Shown piece after piece: positions 10,728-15,334 of a DNA stretch of 15,334 nucleotides. Numbering within the stretch: position 1 is the stretch's first letter; every line of letters begins with the position of its first letter. Made by a program: the position numbers and the translations under genes. Below the pieces are notes generated by a model. It was not told where the DNA came from. It saw only the letters and a list, made by a program, of their open reading frames with translations, and did no database searches. The DNA comes from Nanobdellota archaeon (GTDB lineage: Archaea; Aenigmatarchaeota; Aenigmatarchaeia; QMZP01): contig JAHIRU010000034.1 in NCBI GenBank assembly GCA_018818465.1, forward strand, positions 1 through 15,334, in the 5' to 3' direction.

Positions 10728-13484
10728 CTATTTTTTATTAATTTTTTGCAGTTCCTGCAGTCTATGCAAAAACTTTCTTGCAATATACTTTAACTGTCCT
10801 GTGATTATTAATTCATCTCCGCCTTCTGATTCTGGCGGTTCTTTTGGAAGTTCTTTAGGTATTTCTTTAGGAGGTTCGTCCTGTTTTGGTTCTTCTTTCT
10901 TTTTAGAATCTTCTTTCTTAGGCTTCTGTTCTTTTGATTTTTTCTCTCCCTTTTTGCTTTTTAGATGCACAACAATTCCTATTATCGCCATTACAATTGC
11001 TGCTATTAATATAGCCCATGATCCAGGTGGCAAACCAAACGGCTCTTGGCCGAACAAACCGCCTTCAGGCGTTTCATCAGAACCCTCCCCTTCTGGTGGA
11101 ATTATAACCTCTTCTTCTGTTTGACAATCAGTATCTGTTTCGCCGTCGCAATCATCGTCTATATCATTATTACATGTCTCTTCGGCTGGACCTATGTTAT
11201 TTTTGCATGCTCCCCACTGACAATTTTCACAAGTTGATGCACCGTATTCACAAGCACCTATGTTTGAACCGCAGATATCCATTTCCCCCTCTGAACAAAC
11301 ACAACCTTCATCCATTTCACCATCGCAATCGTTGTCTATTAAATCTAATATTTCACTAACAGATCCTTGACCACCAGTACATTGCCCCCAATGTCCATTA
11401 TAACAGGTCGTTGAACCTTCTTCGCACGCACCTACATTTGAACCGCATGCTTTTGTTTCATTATTACTGCATTCATCACATTCTAAATCTTCATCTATTT
11501 GACTGTCACAATCATCATCTATGTTATTGCATATTTCGTTGACCGGGCCTGTCTCGTTAACACAAACTCCCCAATTACCGTTTGTTTGACAACTCCTTTC
11601 TCCTTCTAAACAAGCACCTATGTTTGAACCGCATGCTTTTGTTTGATTCTCTTGACAACAATCAGCTGCGCAGTTTTCATAGGTTTCTCCTTCGCTCTGT
11701 TCACAAATATCATCGCTATCACAAACAGGTGATGTACTTATGATAAAATCTATCCATTGCCTACCGTTGTTTGAGTTATCAAAATTGTCCGATGCATTAA
11801 CTTTGAATTGATAGCTTCCTGGTTCGCCTGCAATGAAAATAGCCTTCCACAAACCTGCCTGATTTGACATAGAATAAACACTTATAACACTGCTTGGATT
11901 TTTAACATTCAACAGTGCTGTTATCTGATGTTCATCAGTTATGTTGGCTGTAACAGTGACTATTTGACCCTCTGTTATGTTCTCATTTATTTCTTCATTG
12001 TTTATAACAGGCTGTGTTATATCTTCTTTGAATTCAAACATTCCTTCCTTAGATGGGAAGGAATTGGCTATGCCATCATTGGCTATAACCTTCCAATAAT
12101 ATTTTATGAATGCTGTTGGAAGGAAACTTGTGTATTCGTTAAGACCTGCATAAATTAAATTTGTTTCATTCAACTGAGAACCGCTTATTGGATAGACATA
12201 AACATAGTATGTAATGTCTTGATTTTCAGGATCAGTTGAAATGTATCCTAAACCAATGGAACTTAACTCATCAGATAAGCTGCCGTTTTCAGGAGACGTT
12301 AATAATGGTTGAGTTGGTGGCTGATTAGAAAATTCATACTCTATACTAACATTTTCTAATTGAGGCGAATAAATACCATTTTCTGTGGAAAAATAGGCTT
12401 TATACTGAAAATACTTGTTGTTATCAACAATAAGATCTGTGTTGTCGTTTGTTGTAAAGTAGGTGTATTGACTTCCGTCCGGACCTTCAAAAACACCCCA
12501 ATTAGAATTATCATCATCAGAACGCATCTGGAATTTAATCTCCATAATGCCTCTTTTATATCTGGTTAATACTTCTTCTTCATTCAACGCTCGATCATAA
12601 AAGGCAACTTCGTCTATGTTTCCTTCAAAGGATTGATTTATATCAAAACTTCCACCCACACTGTCTTGCTCTTCTCCTAAAACAAGTCCGCCAACATCTA
12701 TGTCTAATGGTGTTACGGGTACAAAATTTATTCCAACAATGTTTCCATCAAAATATAGCGTCTGCAATGCAGTAACAGCATAACGAGTCCATACAATATG
12801 ATGCCATTGACCATCGCTTATCGATGTTATAGTATGCGCATAATTAGTTCCTTCTAGATATAAACTAACTTTTGTACTGCTGGTAAAATAAATTAAAAAT
12901 TGGTTGTTTGAAGTTGCATTAGCTCCTGAAACAAGTGCCTGCGTGCCACCATCAACTGTTTTAAACCAGGCTTCAAATGTGAAATTGGTTTTTTCATTCA
13001 GAACTGATGAAGGTATTGAAATAAGATTACCACCGTCTTTGTCAAAGTAATAAGAATTGCTAAATCTTCCTGATTGCCCTACTTCAACATATTGTACATT
13101 CGTACCATCAAAACCATTGCCTGAAGAGTCGGCAACATTTGTACCGCTTGTTTCATCTAGATGATACAATAGAACATTTCCTGTCATGTTCAGATCGCCT
13201 ATGTTCTCTTCGTCATCAGGCAATGCATCACCATAAGAATATGTCTCTCCCCACACAAATCTTTGCCATATGGATTCATAATCTGCCTCAAAAACCCTGC
13301 TAGTGAAAGTTCCTGTTTCATTTCCTAATCCGAGCTTGATATAACCGTTATCGCTCCAATAAGTTTTATCATGCCCACCTGAATTGAAATCATCTTCTGT
13401 AGAATCAGTAAAAGTCTCTGCTGATGCAATTGGTACAAAAACCAAAATTGTTGTTAAAACTAATAAAATTACCAACTTTCTCAT
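10728..13484 (-). CDS. Large surface protein: LamG, Ig/Fn3-like and MopE-type Cys repeats, C-terminal anchor
   Basis: A 918-residue secreted protein anchored at its C-terminus. Parts in order: a signal peptide (1-22, likely cut ASA/ETF); a LamG/concanavalin-like domain (about 100-310, with LLYHLDETSG, FTFEAWFKT, GQWHHIVWT and IDEVAFYDRALNEEEV); an Fn3-like domain (about 385-485, from NQPPTQPLLTSPENGS); an Ig-like domain (about 490-582); a Cys-rich EC-rich segment (about 583-611); three Cys repeats of about 60 residues (starting near 618, 680 and 738) with CGSN(I/V)GAC, WG.C and D(N/D)DCDG motifs, resembling MopE-type metal-binding modules; a membrane span (about 820-840); and a Lys/Pro/Glu-rich cytoplasmic tail of about 78 residues. 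The second repeat has LDLIDNDCDG where the others have CNN before the motif. A role in adhesion or binding of glycans or metal ions is inference. It probably has its own leaderless promoter and is followed by proS. Confidence 0.88.
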   Translation of the reverse strand: MRKLVILLVLTTILVFVPIASAETFTDSTEDDFNSGGHDKTYWSDNGYIKLGLGNETGTFTSRVFEADYESIWQRFVWGETYSYGDALPDDEENIGDLNMTGNVLLYHLDETSGTNVADSSGNGFDGTNVQYVEVGQSGRFSNSYYFDKDGGNLISIPSSVLNEKTNFTFEAWFKTVDGGTQALVSGANATSNNQFLIYFTSSTKVSLYLEGTNYAHTITSISDGQWHHIVWTRYAVTALQTLYFDGNIVGINFVPVTPLDIDVGGLVLGEEQDSVGGSFDINQSFEGNIDEVAFYDRALNEEEVLTRYKRGIMEIKFQMRSDDDNSNWGVFEGPDGSQYTYFTTNDNTDLIVDNNKYFQYKAYFSTENGIYSPQLENVSIEYEFSNQPPTQPLLTSPENGSLSDELSSIGLGYISTDPENQDITYYVYVYPISGSQLNETNLIYAGLNEYTSFLPTAFIKYYWKVIANDGIANSFPSKEGMFEFKEDITQPVINNEEINENITEGQIVTVTANITDEHQITALLNVKNPSSVISVYSMSNQAGLWKAIFIAGEPGSYQFKVNASDNFDNSNNGRQWIDFIISTSPVCDSDDICEQSEGETYENCAADCCQENQTKACGSNIGACLEGERSCQTNGNWGVCVNETGPVNEICNNIDDDCDSQIDEDLECDECSNNETKACGSNVGACEEGSTTCYNGHWGQCTGGQGSVSEILDLIDNDCDGEMDEGCVCSEGEMDICGSNIGACEYGASTCENCQWGACKNNIGPAEETCNNDIDDDCDGETDTDCQTEEEVIIPPEGEGSDETPEGGLFGQEPFGLPPGSWAILIAAIVMAIIGIVVHLKSKKGEKKSKEQKPKKEDSKKKEEPKQDEPPKEIPKELPKEPPESEGGDELIITGQLKYIARKFLHRLQELQKINKK

Positions 13485-13485
13485 G

Positions 13486-13498
13486 CTTTATTTTTATG
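13486..13498 (+). promoter_or_regulatory. TATA region of bud32
   Basis: CTTTATTTTTATG is centred about 27 bases before the bud32 ATG at 13518 and begins one base from the start codon of the divergent gene. This fits a leaderless transcript. Confidence 0.5.
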
Positions 13499-13506
13499 CT
13501 AACTTC

Positions 13507-13514
13507 AATATATT
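13507..13514 (-). promoter_or_regulatory. TATA box of the 918-residue surface protein
   Basis: AATATATT is centred about 26 bases before the ATG at 13484 on the minus strand and lies three bases from the divergent bud32 start. This fits a leaderless transcript. Confidence 0.5.
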
Positions 13515-13517
13515 CTT

Positions 13518-14138
13518 ATGAAACCAATTTATCACGGTGCTGAAGCGATATTGTACTTGAAGGAAAGAGATGGTAAGCAGGTTTTAGTAAAGGAACGAAT
13601 AAAAAAAGGTTATCGCCTTCCAGAATTAGATGAGAAAATCCGAAAAAAAAGGACAAAACATGAGGAATCACTGCTCAACAGATCCCGACGCAGTGGAGTA
13701 AATGTGCCGTTTGTTTTGGATAATGAAGATTCTAAAATAATTATGGAATTCATTGATGGGAAGAAAGTGAAGGATGTTTTAAACGATCTTTCAGAAAAAG
13801 ATAAAAAAAATGTTTATAAACTAATAGGTAAAAACATTGCATTGTTGCACCAGAACAACATTATACACGGTGATTTAACTACATCCAATTTCATGCTCAC
13901 AAACGAACCTAAAAACAAATTATATATAGTGGACTTTGGTCTTGGAAAATACTCTGAGAAGGTAGAAGATAAGGCTGTTGATCTCTATGTGCTATATGAA
14001 GCGCTAAAATCGGCTCATTTTAAGTATTTAAATCCAGCTTGGCAAAACATTTTAAAAGACTACTTGCATAGTTATAGTAATGCTAGAGCTGTTTTGAATC
14101 GAATTGAGAAGATAAAATCAAGACGCAGGTACAAGTGA
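13518..14138 (+). CDS. bud32: KEOPS complex kinase/ATPase Bud32
   Basis: A small atypical (piD261/Bud32) kinase of 206 residues. In the KEOPS complex it works with Kae1, Pcc1 and Cgi121 to make the t6A37 modification of ANN-decoding tRNAs. Visible motifs: the ATP-binding lysine K25 in VKERIKKGYR; the Bud32 signature YRLPELDEKIRKKRTKHEE (32-50); the catalytic HGDLTTSN (117-124, with D119 and N124); DFG at 139-141 (VDFGLGKYSE); and the basic C-terminus SRRRYK. Length is normal for the stand-alone form, not fused to Kae1 as in some archaea. The ATG is placed 27 bases from a TATA box. The stop is four bases before the rps5 start, so the kinase should be co-transcribed with ribosomal protein genes. 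Confidence 0.95.
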   Translation: MKPIYHGAEAILYLKERDGKQVLVKERIKKGYRLPELDEKIRKKRTKHEESLLNRSRRSGVNVPFVLDNEDSKIIMEFIDGKKVKDVLNDLSEKDKKNVYKLIGKNIALLHQNNIIHGDLTTSNFMLTNEPKNKLYIVDFGLGKYSEKVEDKAVDLYVLYEALKSAHFKYLNPAWQNILKDYLHSYSNARAVLNRIEKIKSRRRYK

Positions 14139-14142
14139 TTGA

Positions 14143-14913
14143 ATGGTAAAAGAAAAAAATACTAAAAAAGAAGTGAAAGAAAAGGATAAGAATGACAAAA
14201 GAGACTTTAGAAGAGGTAATAGTAAAGGCGGATTTAGAAGAGGTTTCACTAGAAAAAGATTTGAAGAAGTTAAAGAATGGATACCTAAAACCGTTTTAGG
14301 GAAAAAGGTGCTCAAAGGCAATTATTCTAATGTTGATGAAATTTTAGAGAAGGGTGAACTCATTCTTGAGCCTGAAATTATTGATCATCTCATCCCTGAT
14401 CTAAAACAGGAAGTTATTTACATTGGTGGCACTCCTGGAAAGGGTGGTGGCATAAAGAGAACTGCTACAAAGAAAACATCAAGAATGCATAAATCTGGTC
14501 GTAGATTCAAATTAACTGCTGTTATTGTTGTAGGAAATGAGAACGGTATTGTTGGCATAGGTAAAGCAAGCTCAAGAGAGCATCGTATAGCAATAGAAAA
14601 GGCAGCAAAACAAGCAAAACTTAATGTTGTTAGAGTGAGAAGAAGCTGTGGCAGCTGGGAATGTGCATGCCCTGGGAATCATTCTATTCCGTTTGAAACA
14701 ACTGCTAAAATAGGTTCTGTTCGCGCTGTTCTAAAACCTGCTCCTAAAGGCGTGGGCATAGTAGCTGATGGTGCAACGAAAAAGATTCTTCAGTTGTCTG
14801 GAATTAAAGATATCTGGGTAAAAACATACGGTGCAACAGCAACTAGAATGAATTTAGCCTTTGCTGTCTTCACTGCATTGAAAAATCTTAACAGAACAAA
14901 GGGTAGCTTATGA
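14143..14913 (+). CDS. rps5: Small-subunit ribosomal protein uS5
   Basis: Ribosomal protein of the 30S body, near the mRNA entry site and involved in decoding accuracy. Core motifs are clear: SGRRFKLTAVIVVGNENGIV (118-137), VRVRRSCGSWEC (163-174), HSIPFETTAKIGSVRAVL (180-197) and the C-terminal GIKDIWVKTYGATATRMNLA. Two features stand out in its 256 residues: a basic, low-complexity N-terminus (about 1-45, rich in Lys, Arg and Gly), and a Gly/Lys/Arg-rich segment at about 94-117 (IGGTPGKGGGIKRTATKK and the following RMHKS) where I recall most archaeal uS5 proteins having a shorter NMVQRMTDSGRR-like sequence. It starts four bases after bud32 and its stop overlaps the uL30 start (ATGA), so translation is probably coupled. 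Confidence 0.95.
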   Translation: MVKEKNTKKEVKEKDKNDKRDFRRGNSKGGFRRGFTRKRFEEVKEWIPKTVLGKKVLKGNYSNVDEILEKGELILEPEIIDHLIPDLKQEVIYIGGTPGKGGGIKRTATKKTSRMHKSGRRFKLTAVIVVGNENGIVGIGKASSREHRIAIEKAAKQAKLNVVRVRRSCGSWECACPGNHSIPFETTAKIGSVRAVLKPAPKGVGIVADGATKKILQLSGIKDIWVKTYGATATRMNLAFAVFTALKNLNRTKGSL

Positions 14914-15334
14914 CAGAAAAAAAAGAAACTAAAAAAGTAGATAATGCTTTGTTAGCTGTTATTAGAATTAGAGGCGGCATCAACACAGAAAGAAAAATAA
15001 AGAGTACCTTGGAATTATTGATGCTTCACAAAGTCAATCATTGTGTCATTATTCCAAAAAAACCTGAGTTAGAAGGAATGGCTAAAAGAGCAGCAGGTTA
15101 TGTAACTTGGGGTGATGTTTCTAACGAAATGATAGAAAAAATGGTCTACAAGAGAGGAAGACTTGTCAAAGATAAGAGAGTTGATAAGAAAGACGTAAAG
15201 GATATTGCAAAGAAAATACTTGATGGAAAAGAAACTGGCATTAAGCCTGTGTTTAGATTGAATCCACCAAGCAAAGGATTCAAGAATACAAGATTGCTTT
15301 ATCCTAGAGGTGCGTTAGGTTATCGTGGAGAAAA
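14910..15334 (+). CDS. rpl30: Large-subunit ribosomal protein uL30, C-terminus cut by window
   Basis: Partial; 141 residues are visible and the frame is open at the right edge. It is the archaeal/eukaryotic long form of uL30: after a lysine-rich start it has LAVIRIRGGINTERKIKSTL (15-34), LMLHKVNHCVIIP (37-49), YVTWGDV (64-70) and the archaeal C-terminal segment FRLNPPSKGFKNTRLLYPRG (115-134). Archaeal uL30 is about 150 residues, so only a short piece should be missing. The start overlaps the uS5 stop as ATGA, with a GGGT about five bases upstream. The order uS5-uL30 is the standard spc-type order, where uL15 and SecY normally follow. Confidence 0.93.
   Translation, partial: MTEKKETKKVDNALLAVIRIRGGINTERKIKSTLELLMLHKVNHCVIIPKKPELEGMAKRAAGYVTWGDVSNEMIEKMVYKRGRLVKDKRVDKKDVKDIAKKILDGKETGIKPVFRLNPPSKGFKNTRLLYPRGALGYRGE

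Noticed and set aside
10700..10783. Extra 28 N-terminal residues for ProRS from an upstream ATG, containing two cysteines
   Set aside because: They overlap the coding end of the 918-residue protein gene, do not resemble the family, and a Shine-Dalgarno sequence marks the ATG at 10699.
1..15334. CRISPR array, transposon, integrase, toxin-antitoxin or phage-defence island
   Set aside because: No regular spaced repeats, terminal inverted repeats, transposase or integrase motifs, or recognisable toxin, restriction or defence domains were seen.

Overview
The window reads as a chromosomal segment of an AT-rich, compact archaeal genome. Archaeal hallmarks seen directly are: an archaeal/eukaryotic-type prolyl-tRNA synthetase ending in a C-terminal tyrosine after a zinc module, a valyl-tRNA synthetase with the archaeal editing-site sequence GTGIMMVCSFGD, a stand-alone Bud32 kinase, archaeal-type uS5 and uL30, and TATA boxes placed about 26 nt before start codons. 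The mix of trimmed housekeeping enzymes, many small orphan proteins and large Cys-rich surface proteins suggests a DPANN lineage (Woesearchaeota/Pacearchaeota-like). That placement is inference and would need a ribosomal-protein tree.

Layout. 1-1594 (minus): two adjacent type II secretion F-type membrane proteins, the split platform of a type IV pilus- or archaellum-like machine; the second runs off the left edge. 1660-2355 (plus): a secreted, Cys-rich, C-terminally membrane-anchored protein sharing a divergent promoter region with the pilus genes. 2349-4575 (minus): a small zinc-ribbon protein, an orphan with an internal duplication, ribonuclease Z and a helical orphan. 4670-5047 (plus): an orphan of 125 residues. 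5044-7422 (minus): valyl-tRNA synthetase. 7470-8279 (plus): a membrane-anchored thermonuclease with a lamin-tail domain. 8307-9094 (minus): an orphan of 193 residues, a 33-residue single-span microprotein and a hairpin/T-run terminator. 9257-13484 (minus): a 918-residue LamG/MopE-type surface protein followed by prolyl-tRNA synthetase. 13518 to the right edge (plus): bud32, rps5 (uS5) and rpl30 (uL30), the last cut by the window.

How they fit. Three themes are interleaved. The first is translation and tRNA biology: RNase Z (tRNA 3' trimming), ValRS, ProRS, Bud32 (KEOPS, t6A37) and two spc-cluster ribosomal proteins. The second is the cell surface: the pilus platform, two anchored Cys-rich proteins and an anchored extracellular nuclease. 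The third is a set of unrecognised small proteins. Isolated or first genes mostly look leaderless (TATA box 23-29 nt from the ATG), while several genes lying inside a tandem run carry Shine-Dalgarno sequences. These signals move the starts of ValRS (7422), ProRS (10699) and the 125-residue orphan (4670) downstream of the longest reading frames. No tRNA, rRNA, CRISPR array, transposase or integrase is evident. I see no complete, clearly new multi-gene system; the best leads are the bud32-rps5 linkage, the microprotein/terminator unit, the promoter-like modules facing antisense and the surface/nuclease proteins.
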